A stretch of 64,000 bases of DNA from Solenopsis invicta (taxonomy: Eukaryota > Arthropoda > Insecta > Hymenoptera > Formicidae): assembly GCF_016802725.1 (NCBI RefSeq), contig NC_052668.1, positions 28,439,675-28,503,674 of the forward strand. Reading direction: 5' to 3'. Below are positions 1-11,446 of the stretch, piece after piece. Both the position numbers and the translations under genes were made by a program. Positions within the stretch are counted from its first letter, which is position 1. Each line of letters starts with the position of its first letter. The notes under the pieces were generated by a model. That model was not told where the DNA came from, did not search any database, and saw nothing but the letters and a program-made list of their open reading frames with translations.

Positions 1-2184
1 AACTTTCCACCATGGTGCAGGGTCAGTTTTTCGTGACAAATAATTTTTAATTTTAATAAAAGTAAGTAATTCAAGCCGTTCAGCTTTCACCATGTTGTAA
101 ACGTCATCAAGAATTTGTGCACGATTCAAAACTGGGATCTTGTCATAGTTGTCAGAATTAAGAAAAGCAGTGATTCTTTTTGGTTGCATTCAATTTCAAT
201 TGGTTGCATCGTAATTTACACGATAAAATTCTTTTTGTTAGGAGCAAGAACATGTAAGTGACTTATTAATTAAATAATCAATTCAATATTTTATACTGAC
301 TTATACCTCTCTTAATCACTATTAACTTATTAGAAACGTAATAGTAATTCAAAGAATAGTTTAAAATTTTAAAAATATACAGATTAAAATATATTTACCT
401 GTCAGGTTCTTATTTACAACAATCCAGTCATTAATGTTTACTCCATTGAATGTTATATAATTGTATTGCGGTTTCAGCCAATGGGTGGCTAATGTAGACG
501 AGAAGTCCAAGTTACTTTGCGTTGCAAAATTTATAGGTATCTACCATGCCTCTATCTTGTTTCCTCTATAGTTAAAATTGTTTTTAGGTGTAAATTTTTC
601 TTGCGTTATTTTGATTTTGCCTGTAGCATAATCTCGATAAAGCGTAACGAGAGGATACCACGCCTATTTGAACCAAGTGTCCATTACGTCTTTTACTTTA
701 AAATCGTCATGCGGTACATCTGACTCATTGAGAGCGTCTTGCAATGCCTTCCATAAATCGTCTGATGTAGCACTGCTGTATGCACTAAATTCAATGATAC
801 GTGAAATTATTGGTACTCTCTTTCAACTTTAATTTATTTCTTTAGCACGTAAAAATTTTAATAAAATAATGAATGTCTTAAAAATTTATGGTACTGACTG
901 TGCTTAAAGGTATTTTATTAAGTCGTTTCGAAACACATCTTCCGTCAAGAAATGCGATAATATTCGGAAGAAATAAGCAGCTAAAAAGTAATAAGTAGAA
1001 TATAAAATACTTTTAAAAACGTAGGTACAAATAGATAGTTTAAAGTAAAATAAGATTTATATTGATTTTTATTTTTAAAACTGTGTCTTAACTATTGTTA
1101 CATTTTTATTTTGAATATTTGAATAATTTACTTAGGACAAGCAGTAATAATTACATGCACATGTTTACATATTATAACATAACAGTTTTTTGATAGTGTT
1201 AATAGATATGTACTTTCTTAAAACACCAGTGAATATATTGCTACTGTGGAGTAACAATTCTTTTTTTTTTATATTGATGCGGCCAAACAGCCGCAGATCA
1301 TGAACAAGTGGTTCATTTTAGCCGCGCAAGTTATAATTTGTCGTTCAAATTGACGCGGTTGCTTTACGCTTGACACGTGCCGGGTTCACCCGGAAGCAAA
1401 CGTTAATGAACAAAAAACGCAGACAGTCGACGACCGTGACACCCTCGATGCTAAACATCTGTTGTGAAAGAGTTATTAAGTAACGATCTCCTAAGAACTG
1501 GCGACGGATATCACAGATTAGCCAAAAATAATCCGATTTATGAGATCACTTCGAGGTGATCTCTCAACAGCTTATAATTTTTACAAATGATAAACATTTA
1601 GTAAAAAAAAATAGATTATTGTTTTTACATTATCATACAAATGAGGAATAATCGACATATTTTAATATTGTCTTCTTATCCCCTTTCCCCTACATATGCT
1701 CAGTACCAAAAGCCTAGCTGTTCTAGCCTTTCTGTTAAAAAATAAAGTTTTAAAAAAAGTTAGAAAAATGTATTTTTTTCAGTGCTCTAGACCAGAATAA
1801 TTTCTTAAGAATTATCTTCATTGAAATATTTACACTCGCGTGTAAAGCATCATGCCCCTGTTTTTATTGACCCTACTGCCGTAATGTGGAATGGCAATAT
1901 GATCCATTTTCTGTACAGGAACCGTCCAAATTTGAGACATAACCATAATCAGCGATCACGAATCCTAATAAATAAGTAGACATAATAGGAGTTGTCTCAA
2001 AGTATGTCCATAATTTTCCGTCGGCTTCGTCAATTTCTGATCGTAGGGATAGCATATTCGATAATACTGTATAATTGGGATAGTGCTTGATAAAAGCTCG
2101 AAGGTCGCTTTTATGGCAGGTTTATCCCAACACGGAAATGCTTGCCGCGCATAGATTGAGCAAAAATGTGTTGCGGTTAACTAT
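1..2184 (-). pseudogene. Aminopeptidase N copy A, decayed, partly outside the window
   Basis: Seen: four blocks match exons of the intact copy B (15353-34854). They are an exon-2 block (about 1860-2184), an exon-5 block (about 900-980), an exon-6 block (about 430-797) and an exon-7 block (1 to about 245). The exons with the HEXXH zinc motif (exons 3 and 4 of copy B) are absent. Breaks: a stop codon at 904-906 in exon 5, a stop at 664-666 in exon 6, an internal deletion of roughly 120 bp in exon 2 that removes the GAMEN-proximal part, and a ~20 bp insertion in exon 7. The exon-2 donor is also lost. Later exons would lie left of position 1. Known: M1 aminopeptidases need the zinc site for activity. 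Inferred: this copy cannot make a working enzyme and is a relic of a tandem duplication. Confidence 0.85.
1239..1545 (+). mobile_element. LTR relic related to the Gypsy element at 42777
   Basis: This stretch begins with a sequence like the start of the long LTR at 42777 (TGnTAC...GGAGTAACAATTC). It keeps the same ordered landmarks: GATGCgGCCAA, TTGACACGTGCCG and GGAAGCAAnCGTT. The same relic sits at 39543 in aminopeptidase copy C, so it entered before the A/C duplication. The far end is not clear, so the end coordinate is approximate. It may be a solo LTR or a fragment. Confidence 0.6.
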
Positions 2185-3330
2185 CTATAAATTTATAATT
2201 TGCTTCTTTACTTCTTGAACATTAGATTTTTCTATGCTGACACATGAGTAATTATGTAAACGAAAAATTTCAATAGCAATATAGATCTCTTAAACCGAGA
2301 TCTAATTTTTTTCTCGGAAATTAAATTTTATTAATAGAGGAAAAGAAGGATTATGGCTACTACGGACGTTACGGCTACGCTTAATTGTTAGGTATTGCAA
2401 CTATTCTGTCCATCACTGTACACCTTTTAAGTTATGCAAAGTTAAACAAAAATGTGTGATTTTGCTACTGCGATTTTTCAAGCGAAATTTTCATATCAAA
2501 TTATTTCTTCGATGATTTGATTATCGCACTAAAGGGCTCTGTTCAGAAACATTAGAGATGTCATTTTATCTTTGGTGTTTAATGTTAAACAAAGATAAAA
2601 TGATAATTCTAAAGTTACTTTGAATGTTTTTAAACACAAAATTCATTTAAACATAAAATTCAAAATAAGAAAAATTCTAAACAATGAAAAGTAAATTTTA
2701 AACTAAACCAAAATTTACTTTTGAGATAACCATATTACCATTATTTTTCCTTTTCCATCGATTACGCCGGTGAGTCACGTTTTTATAAATCACATCCTAA
2801 GTAATAAATATTTCATTACTTTGAGTATACATTCTGTTACACAACACTTTAACAAATATAATCATTTGAGTTTCAATAAAAATTACTAATTATTAACAAA
2901 GTTATTTAATGAAGCCGAAATAGGTGCCATACTCTCCCTTTCTCCTTTATTTATAAATCATGATTTGCTTAGACAACACGGGAGAGCCCCAAATGCGCAC
3001 AGCCACATCAGACACCATTAATCACGTAATCTAATCTAACCCAACCAACGGAAATACTCTAGGTATTGGCTGCTATCATTGGTGTTGTCCGATTGGGTTT
3101 GTGCGCAACTGGGACCCTCCCGACAACAGTAGTTAGCAAAAAAGTATCTTTTTTATCATTTTGAAAGAGATAAAATGGTTCTTATAAATTTTTCAATGCT
3201 AAAAACGATATAGCAAGCCAATTTTCACTGACCTGTCACAGTTCCGAAATAATTGTGGTTTAATAGACAAAAAATGACTTTTGACGATTAAAATTTTTGT
3301 TCTTAAGGTTTATTTTATCAGTGCTATTAA
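2185..3330. other. First-intron block of aminopeptidase copy A (duplicated, non-coding)
   Basis: AT-rich sequence with no coding signal. It aligns by eye with 40600-41755 in copy C and, more weakly, with parts of 30340-32100 in copy B. It ends with TTAA (3327-3330), which is the left target duplication of the inserted composite element; the uninterrupted version is at 41752-41755. Confidence 0.7.
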
Positions 3331-3875
3331 GAGGATGCTGTAGTGACGGGAATTACCGACACATTACAGTGTTCATTAATTTTAAATTGGTTCTGCAGAT
3401 CACAAAATCTTTTTACATAATAAAAGTACGCACCAAAACAAAGTGCGGGCTGGTAAATTTTACGAGAAAATCGAACAAAAAGTTAAAAATTTATTCACTT
3501 TCGGCTCGCTGATCTGTCAACTAAGGTTAACTTTTGTCATTTACTAAAGTTCTGTAGCTCATATGTATGAAATGAGACCAGGCCGCACTTTAGAAAACTC
3601 TAACGAACAACACTGACTGTGTGTCATTTCAGTCAAAAGCCTAACAAAAAAGTTTAACATGTAAACAGCTGTACGTGTATAAATTTCGCTTAGCGCACGT
3701 AAACAATGGCAAGCAGAGTAGTGACTGTAGTTGATAGGTCTTTTTGCAGATGGCGAAAGAATCGAAAAACAAAGACAGATCTATGCGTTGGACAAAGAGC
3801 GATAGCCTGATCTCCCTCAAAAAATAATCTACAATGCTGACGTCGAGGAAGTTCTCCGGTCACTATAGCATCCTC
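3331..3875. mobile_element. MITE-like block with 17-nt terminal inverted repeats
   Basis: Positions 3331-3347 (GAGGATGCTGTAGTGAC) and 3859-3875 are inverted copies differing at one base. The block of about 545 bp lies between the TTAA at 3327-3330 and the left end of the GACGTCC-iteron element. A minus-strand open frame at 3690-3935 (81 codons) has no family I recognise. It could be an independent MITE nested in the left end of the larger element, or the true end of that element. Confidence 0.5.
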
Positions 3876-4189
3876 TGTAATAGCAAAAGACGTCCTCGGG
3901 ATGATCCTGAATTTGTCCTGAATGTCCCGGGACAATAATGGGACGAACTTAAGATATTATACTAGGCTGAAAATTTTAGGACTTCCCGAGCAATGTTAAA
4001 TAAACTAAAGGAATTCTATATACAGCCTACATTATACCCACTGGACGTAATTTTAAGTCGTCCATACAGCACACTATATTTAAACGATGTTCTTGAGACG
4101 TCTAAGTTCTAAGCCGAGCCTAAGGATGTCCGTAGGTCGTTCAAATCCTAAGTCGATCCTAAGGACGTCCTTTGACCGTCTCTCTGTGT

Positions 4190-5317
4190 CATATGACACA
4201 AACTAGAAAAGCTAAGGGAAAATAGAAAAATTCACGGTTATAATACTTTTCCGCATTCCTACATTATCATAACTAACTTCTTCAATGTTAAAACTTTTAT
4301 TTAATAAAGATTTGAATTTGAGCAAAGAAATTTGAGATTAAGAATTTTGCTTTAAACAAAAAAGACCAAGACTGCCTACGGAGGGTTAATCCAGACGATA
4401 AATAATATCTAAGTATGTATATAAAGAATTTAGGAAAGTTTTTATTGTAAATCACACTTAAACATATAAAATTATTTTAATAAAAAAAAAAACGTTTGTA
4501 TTGTATCAGAAAATTAAGTATACGAGTAGGATTTGTTTTTTATTGCTGCATTGGACTGCACTAGCTTTTTTTTGCTTTCACCAAATTTTAAACATATACC
4601 TAAATATTATTTTTAACGCAGAATGTGCACTACTTTAGCAATAAAAAGCAGGCCTATAATACATATGACAGTTACTCTGAATCATAAAGATCAACTTAAA
4701 ATTATACATTGTTTTTAAATAATTAATCACATATTTAATCCCTAATGAATAAATAAAAAATAAAAAAATTTCTTTGATGTATAATAATTAAATGTTAATT
4801 TCACAATTTCAAACATATAAAGATTTAGAGCCGCTGCTCATATATCATCAAAAATTGGCTGCGTTTAGCGGAAAATACAGCTTTGCAATTGTTGTAATAT
4901 TCTTTAATATAAATGGTTATACATTCAGATACAAAAAGTAAGGGCAAATATTAATTATATCAAAGAATTTTACAACGGTATCAATAGACAAAATAGATCT
5001 TTGAATGAAGAAACCTCAATCTACATCTCAATGAGCAGACAATATTTTTTAATGTTTTTTTAATAAAAATTTTTTCATACTTAATTTAGTTATTGTATTA
5101 TATTGACATATTTTCTAGTTGCATTCTTAAACAAATAATAACAAAAAAGTTATTCCAGATGCTAATCCGCATTTGTAAATATCAGTAGAAAAACTATAAT
5201 TTTATATATGTTTATATAAATAATATGGTTTAATTATACATAGTTCATCTTTTCAATAATATAAATTTACTTAATCTATCAGTTATATACACATATTAGA
5301 ATAAAGCGTTAACAGAT
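4190..5317. other. Internal body of the iteron element, non-coding
   Basis: AT-rich with no gene. About 350 bp before the 5S-like module (4979-5317) match 27037-27390 of the second iteron element closely, so this is a shared family core and not unique host sequence. Confidence 0.6.
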
Positions 5318-5407
5318 CATCACGAGGGAGAGTTCTCGTCGAGCGCTCGTGGTGCCCACTTGTGCAACACACGTGTCCGCTTTCAAAAAGTATAAAAAGC
5401 CAACACA

Positions 5408-7180
5408 TTGTCTATTAACGACACACCTGACGCATCTCTCACACTGGAGAGATCAAATACTGAAATCGCTAATAAAAGCGATGACTGGAATATGATATTA
5501 GGCGAGGAAGACGAGAATCCTGAAAACCTAACCTCCAAGGATAAAGAGCCGGTAACTGCCGAACAAGAGAAAGAAAAAAGTACGGCTGAGAAAGTCAAGC
5601 TGTATAGCACAATTAATAAAGTAATACAAAAAAGAAAACATCAGCAGCTACCCATCTTAATAGACAGCAAACGCAACAAAGTAATCCCTAACCTAAGCAT
5701 GGCGCGAAACAAAGGGAATGCCAAGGAGGAAAAGGATAACACGACTGGCCCAGCAAAAGCACCAAGATCTGAGGCCGGTAATAATTCAACCTCAATAATT
5801 GAATTACTAAAGGAAAATAACCTACTTAAAACAGAAATAGGAATACTATACAAGAAATTAGAAAAAATTACGGCATGCAGAGAAACATCACCGAATGTGC
5901 CCACATACAACAGATTTGAGGCGCTAGACTGTGAGGATACGATTCACGAAACGGAAGAAACAGAATACCAGGAGCTGGATTTCATGAGACAGCTACGAGA
6001 GAAAAACAGCCAGGATGGTAACAACAATAGCAAAAAGAAGAAATCGGAAGCGTCAATCAACAACGCAAGGAAGAAACAGCAAGATACATCGTCCCAGGAG
6101 CAAAGGACCACACTACAAAAACCACAAAGAAAGGACAAGCCTCCGCCCATCAACATCCTGTACCAAGACCCTAAAGACACAACCAGGCTGATAGAATCAA
6201 ATACGAGAGGGATAGTCAACTTTTATATTAAGCGTATCAATAACGGTAAACATATTTTACAAATAGATAACTTAGATAATTTTAAACAAATAAAAGACCT
6301 GTTAGTTAAATGTAATACGAAGTTCTATACATATACCGACAATCTAGAAAAACCGAAAACTGTTCTCTTAAAAGGTCTAAACAATTCTTATAACGAAAAT
6401 GAGGTTCTAGATGAATTACGTTCCCAGAGCATAGACGGTATAGAGTTCCAAAAAGTATTAAGATTTTCAACGTACAAATCTAAACAAGAAAGTAAAATTT
6501 TGCCAATACTTGTAGTACAATTATCACCAGAAAGCCAGATAAATAACTTAAAAAAAATAAAATATTTATTTCACCAAGCTATAAGCTGGGATAAGTTAAT
6601 GCGAAGGGACGTGATCCAATGCAAACGATGTCAGAGATTAGGTCACGCGGCAGCTAACTGCAATTTACCATATAGGTGCGTGAAATGTAATAATAATCAC
6701 ATTCCAGGAGAGTGCAGCTACCCGCCAGATACACAAATGGATAAGAAAAAATTATTCTGTGTGAACTGTAACGAATTCGGCCATCCGGCCTCATACAGAG
6801 GCTGCCCCAAGCTAGTAGAAAATAAAAAAAGATTAACAGAGCTAAATCTAAATAATAATAAAAAGGGAAATAACAATAAAATAAATCCTTCAATAAATAG
6901 AGCGTTGACACAACCAGGAATCAGCTACGCTCAAATAACAAAAAGGACAACACCCAATAATAGAATCTCATTAAATCAATTTAGTCAATTTAGTGAACCT
7001 AATCACAACAATTCAAACTTAAACTCAAAAGCAAACCCCATGATACTAAATGATATAATATTGGATCTAAAAAATAATCTAAATAGACTAGAAAAAATTG
7101 TAGAGGATAATTCTATAAAAATTAACGCAGTTACCTCCTTACTAGAGAAGCTACTAAACCAAAATGTTCAATACAACTAA
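5408..7180 (+). CDS. LINE ORF1, gag-like nucleic-acid-binding protein
   Basis: The product would bind the LINE RNA and help form the ribonucleoprotein. The frame is open from 5396; the listed start is a TTG and the first ATG is at 5492, so the true start is uncertain. The first ~200 residues are charged and low-complexity, with a possible coiled coil around residues 130-155. Near residues 400-470 lie CCHC knuckles: CKRCQRLGHAAANC, then CVKCNNNHIPGEC, then CVNCNEFGH followed by YRGCPK, the arrangement typical of Jockey-type gag. The 3' end overlaps ORF2 by 17 nt in a different frame, which is common in Jockey elements. No break is seen in the ~560 codons from the first ATG. Confidence 0.85.
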   Translation: MSINDTPDASLTLERSNTEIANKSDDWNMILGEEDENPENLTSKDKEPVTAEQEKEKSTAEKVKLYSTINKVIQKRKHQQLPILIDSKRNKVIPNLSMARNKGNAKEEKDNTTGPAKAPRSEAGNNSTSIIELLKENNLLKTEIGILYKKLEKITACRETSPNVPTYNRFEALDCEDTIHETEETEYQELDFMRQLREKNSQDGNNNSKKKKSEASINNARKKQQDTSSQEQRTTLQKPQRKDKPPPINILYQDPKDTTRLIESNTRGIVNFYIKRINNGKHILQIDNLDNFKQIKDLLVKCNTKFYTYTDNLEKPKTVLLKGLNNSYNENEVLDELRSQSIDGIEFQKVLRFSTYKSKQESKILPILVVQLSPESQINNLKKIKYLFHQAISWDKLMRRDVIQCKRCQRLGHAAANCNLPYRCVKCNNNHIPGECSYPPDTQMDKKKLFCVNCNEFGHPASYRGCPKLVENKKRLTELNLNNNKKGNNNKINPSINRALTQPGISYAQITKRTTPNNRISLNQFSQFSEPNHNNSNLNSKANPMILNDIILDLKNNLNRLEKIVEDNSIKINAVTSLLEKLLNQNVQYN

Positions 7181-10100
7181 TAGACAATCAAATCGTAAAC
7201 AAATTATGAAAAAAATAAAAATAATATCAATAAATGTTAACTCTATAATCAAAAATCAACGTAGAGCATCTTTATATAACTTATTAAAAACAAAAAACCC
7301 GGACATAGTATTAGTAAACGAAACTAAATTAAACAAAAACCACGTATTAAAATTTGAAAATTATAATATAGTAAGAAATGATAGAAACGAAAAAGGACAA
7401 GGCGGTGGAACCGCTATATTAATTAAAAAATCAATTCAATTCGAAATAATAACATCAACCGAATCAGAAAAAGAAAAAATATTAGAACACTCAATAATTA
7501 AAATCAATCTCAAAACAAACAAAGCACTCTATATAATCGCAGCGAATGCGAGATGTGGCAACCAAAAAGAATTTATGCCAGAACTAAAAAAAATATTCCA
7601 AACACTAAAATTAAACCAGCAGGAAAATTATTACTTAATCGCGGGCGACTTAAATGCTAAACATACTAGCTGGAAAAATGAAAACAACAACCCCAGAGGC
7701 ACAGCTCTAAAAAATTGGTTAGATGAAAATAACGCGACGTACAAAATAAGATTCTTAAGTTCTCAGTACCCCTCATACCCTCAAGGTAACTCTTACTTAG
7801 ATGTCGTACTGGCTGACGCAAGACTAACGTTTAATGATATTGAAAACGACTGCAGCTTAGACACAATTCCCTATGATAGTGATCACAATGCGATAATCTT
7901 TGTCATATCCCTTGCGGAAGAAAACGGTATAGAACTGGAACCAAGCTTAATAAATTATAAATATAATTTAAGAAAAACTAATTGGAAAAAATTCAAAAAT
8001 ACTCTAAAAAAGAAGATTACAAATAACATACCTAACGATAGAAATTTATCCATTCAAGAAATCAACGAATTTCTAGAAGAAGCGGACGCTAAAATATTAG
8101 AAGCTATAGAAAAAATAGTACCTAAAATAAAAGAAAAAGATTCAATCAACCCCTACATAAATGATAAAATCCGAAAACTTCAAAAACAAAAAAACAAAAT
8201 TCTCACTAAAATACATCACTTAAAAAGAAAATGGCCAGTTTCCTTTACCCAGACAATAATAATCCTGAAAGAAAAATTAAACGATATTAAATCCGAAATA
8301 ACACAACAATTTGCAAGCTCCATAAACACTTATTGGAAAAATAAAATTGAAAACATCCCTACAAACGATATCACAAAAATGTTCCCGCAGTTAAACGCTA
8401 TCTTTAGGAAGAAAAGCATAGCGGAGGTAGCCACACTTAAAATTCCTACTAACTCCATGATACTAAACGACGCGGATATAAATATCACACATATGAAAAA
8501 AGATGAAAATGACAATATCCTTGTCAACAAATTAGAAGATAAATTAAACATTTTAGGTGCTTATTTTGCAAGTATAAATAACAGAATCACTGATAACAAA
8601 AGACCTCAGCTTAACAATCTAATAAATAGTAACATCAACACTCTTAAAGAACAAATTCAAAATGAAAAATCGAGTAATACTTCAATATGCACATTTAACA
8701 GCGACAACAAAGCAGATGATCCCAAACCTGATGAAAGCTATAAAAAATATTTCACAAATATGTATGACCTAACTAAAAGATTCAAAACTTTAAATAACAA
8801 AAGATCATCAGGATTAGATAAAATACCAAATATTGTATTAAAAAATATACCAGAAAACCTAATTTATAACTACGTCATTATTTTTAATAACCTGTTAAAT
8901 TATTCACTGTTTCCAGACAAATGGAAGAAAGCAAAAGTAATCGCTATCTTAAAAAAAGGCAAAGATAAAAACAACCCTTCTAGTTACAGACCCATAAGCT
9001 TACTTCCTAACATCAGCAAAATATTCGAGACAATAATAAACGACCAGTTAACATCTTTTTGTTCAATGAATGATATCATTCCAGAAGCACAATTCGGCTT
9101 CAGATTTAAACACTCCACAATCCATGCGGTAAATAGATTTACTTCAGACATTAATTGGGCTTTGAACAGTAAAAAATGCTTAGGGACATGCCTAATAGAC
9201 CTAGAGAAAGCATTCGACACAGTTTGGCTTGATGGTCTAATTTTCAAACTAATAAAAAAGAAATTCCCAAATCATCTGACCAAATTAGTATGGAGCATGA
9301 TATCTAATAGATCATTCGTAACAGCAAATGGAGAAACTTACTCAAAAATAGTATACAAAATAAACAATGGATTACAACAGGGCACAGTTAACTCACCCGT
9401 ACTCTTTAATATTTATACAACAGAAGTTCTTAAAATATTCAACTTAAACTCTCCGGAAAACCCACAAGCCATAGCATTTGCGGATGATCTGATTGTGTAT
9501 GTGGCGGATAGCTGACCCTCGAAAATAAGAGAAAACTTGCAAAACATTCTGCACAAATTAGAATACTACTACGAAACTTGGAGATTAAAAATTAACTTAA
9601 ACAAATGTGAAACCATCCTATTTAGGCCATCATTAATATACGCCAACAGTAATGTTAAAAAAAATTATAAAACTTTTGCGATTGAGAGCGCTCCGACAAT
9701 CAACGAAAAACAAAAAATCCCACATAAAAACACTGTTAAATATTTAGGGATCCATCTCGATGAGAGGCTGCATTACAAAAACCATGTAGAAATTCAACTG
9801 GCCAAAGCAACCAACACATTTACGCGCTTAAAAAGACTTTTTCGTTCTAGATATTTAAAACCAAAAATTAAGATAATGTGCTACCAACTACTAGTGAGAC
9901 CCATAATCACTTACGGGTGCCCTATATGGTATAATATTAATGCAGCCCTCATGGAAAGAATCAGGAAGTTCGAAAGAAAGTGCCTTCGAGCATGCACGAA
10001 TGTGAACAGGTCGGCAGAGTCAGAATTCATAAAATATATCAGTAATCAAAGTCTATACGATAAGTCAGGCATACCAAGAATTGACAATTTCATAATTAAA

Positions 10101-10448
10101 CTAACAAGAGAACATTTCCTACAAGCGAGTAAAATAAAACAAAACAGTCTAATATTCAATGCCTTATACCCGAACCCCATGTATTTTGAAAGAGCGTTAT
10201 CAATGGGGTACATACCCCCAGAAGGTTTCTTGTACCTAGATGAAAAAGGATACATACAGGACCATAAAAATGTACCAATAATATATCATTATCCTAGACA
10301 TAATAACAACAAAAAGATATATTACCCAGAACATACAAGCAGCGAAAATACACAAATTCAGTGGAGATATGACACCTCAATTCCAAACGAAGAAAAATTA
10401 AAGAAAAAAACCAAGAAATCCAGGTATTGGTGGTTAACCGATTCATAA
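7164..10448 (+). pseudogene. LINE ORF2, endonuclease-reverse transcriptase with one stop
   Basis: ORF2 nicks the target and copies the LINE RNA. It starts at ATG 7164. Residues ~1-250 form an APE-type endonuclease (SINVNSI, NETKLN, AGDLNAKHTSW, DSDHNAI). The RT follows from about residue 590 (SSYRPISLLPNISKIFE, EAQFGFR, DLEKAFDTVW, QQGTVNSP, then FADD in the active site). A TGA at 9513-9515, six codons past FADD, breaks the frame; reading continues in the same frame to 10448 through the thumb-like region (KYLGIHLDERL, PIITYGCPIW). Total length of about 1,094 codons is normal for the family. No RNase H domain is seen. Confidence 0.9.
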
Positions 10449-11056
10449 TATAAATACATTACAACATCGCAATAATAGCTCTGCTGATCTCTACGGATTC
10501 GTGCTCGAACGGAGACAGATGAAAAATACCAATTACTTACTTACTCACCTGCTCACACGAACAACATACCCACACATCACACAATACATAATCACACATA
10601 TATACATTTCATTCATTCTACGCGGGAAGGAGGGGAAAAAAAAAAAAAGTACTATTGTACACTTACTATGTTACTATAATTTCTACTTACCTATAAGTTG
10701 CTTATTTATTTATTTATGTGCAATTCTATGATAAAGTGTTAAAAAATCCAGTTTTTTTTCAATAATTAGGACTCATTTTTTTTACTGGAAAAAAAATATA
10801 TATATAATCTGCAAATAACAACTTCTACATTGTAGATTACCTATTTACGAAAATCGAAAACTGAAATCATTATAAATTATTAGCCATAGGCTAAAATACT
10901 GTGCGTAGCGGCGAGAGTGCTATGCACCGTACCGCTCATTCGATAAATCGATAACAAAAATGTTTCTTCTTTCCAAGTTTATTTTGTAACATTCCAACAA
11001 GAATATTGTAAACAAGTCCTGCAAATAAACTAATAAAAAAAAAAAATCATCACGAG

Positions 11057-11130
11057 GGATCCAGTTCGCAGCGATCACGGAGGTCAAGCAACGTTCACCG
11101 GAGTCGCGACTTGGATGGGTGACCGTTTGG
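11057..11130 (+). repeat. 5S-rRNA-like module in the iteron element
   Basis: The segment contains GATCACGGAGGTCAAGCAAC and ACTTGGATGGGTGACCG in the order and spacing of eukaryotic 5S rRNA, covering the internal pol III control region. The first ~35 and last ~20 bases of a real 5S gene are missing, so it is not a functional 5S gene. A second copy is at 27395-27470 in a related element. It could be a SINE3-like head or a 5S fragment captured by a DNA transposon. Confidence 0.7.
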
Positions 11131-11446
11131 AAATTTTCGAGAGAAAATTCCTAATTCTTTTTTTTACGAAAAATGTTTTTTAAAATGTAATTAAAATATT
11201 GTTTTGCTCATTGGAATTATGTAGTGTAATAATATATTTATGCGGATATTCTTTAAATGTCCTAAAATGGTCCTGAAATGCGTATGTATATCCCGAGGAT
11301 TGCGAATGGACGTCCTTAGGACTCCCGATGGGACGTCCACAGGATGTTTCGGGACTATAACAGGTAGTTCCCAGGATATACCGCTCGTCCCGACAGGACG
11401 TCCTTAGGACGTCCCGTGGACGTCTCAGTGCTATTAGGGCTCTTAA

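Larger units (their letters stand above)
5332..11044 (+). mobile_element. Jockey-type non-LTR retrotransposon (LINE), near full length
   Basis: The element has a GC-richer 5' leader (5332-5407), two overlapping ORFs, a 3' untranslated region (10449-11025) and a terminal A-tract ending at 11044. It is flanked by a 14-bp target duplication, ATCATCACGAGGGA, at 5318-5331 and 11045-11058. The target is the 5' edge of the 5S-rRNA-like module of the host element. ORF1 zinc knuckles, ORF2 endonuclease plus RT, and the region after the RT all fit the Jockey superfamily. One in-frame stop in ORF2 makes this copy defective, but it otherwise looks well preserved and therefore young relative to its surroundings. 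Confidence 0.88.
3331..11442. mobile_element. Composite TTAA-flanked insertion with GACGTCC iterons and nested LINE
   Basis: The insertion is flanked by TTAA at 3327-3330 and 11443-11446. The paralogous intron in copy C has a single uninterrupted TTAA at 41752-41755, which proves an insertion with a 4-bp TTAA duplication. Left and right ends share an inverted TAATAGCA followed closely by GACGTCC (about 3876-3895, and reversed at about 11415-11437). Short palindromic repeats built on GGACGTCC and GGGACG fill 3890-4190 and 11270-11430. The middle contains a 5S-rRNA-like module. Without the nested LINE and the MITE-like block the element would be about 1.9 kb. No transposase is visible, so it is non-autonomous. 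TTAA is the target of piggyBac and Kolobok families; which one mobilised it is not shown. Confidence 0.65.

Noticed and set aside
517..723. 68-codon plus-strand frame, with a similar one at 21179-21388
   Set aside because: Both are antisense shadows of aminopeptidase exon 6, which explains their similarity.
11057..11130. A functional 5S rRNA gene
   Set aside because: Both ends of 5S are missing, the sequence is diverged, and it lies inside a transposon.
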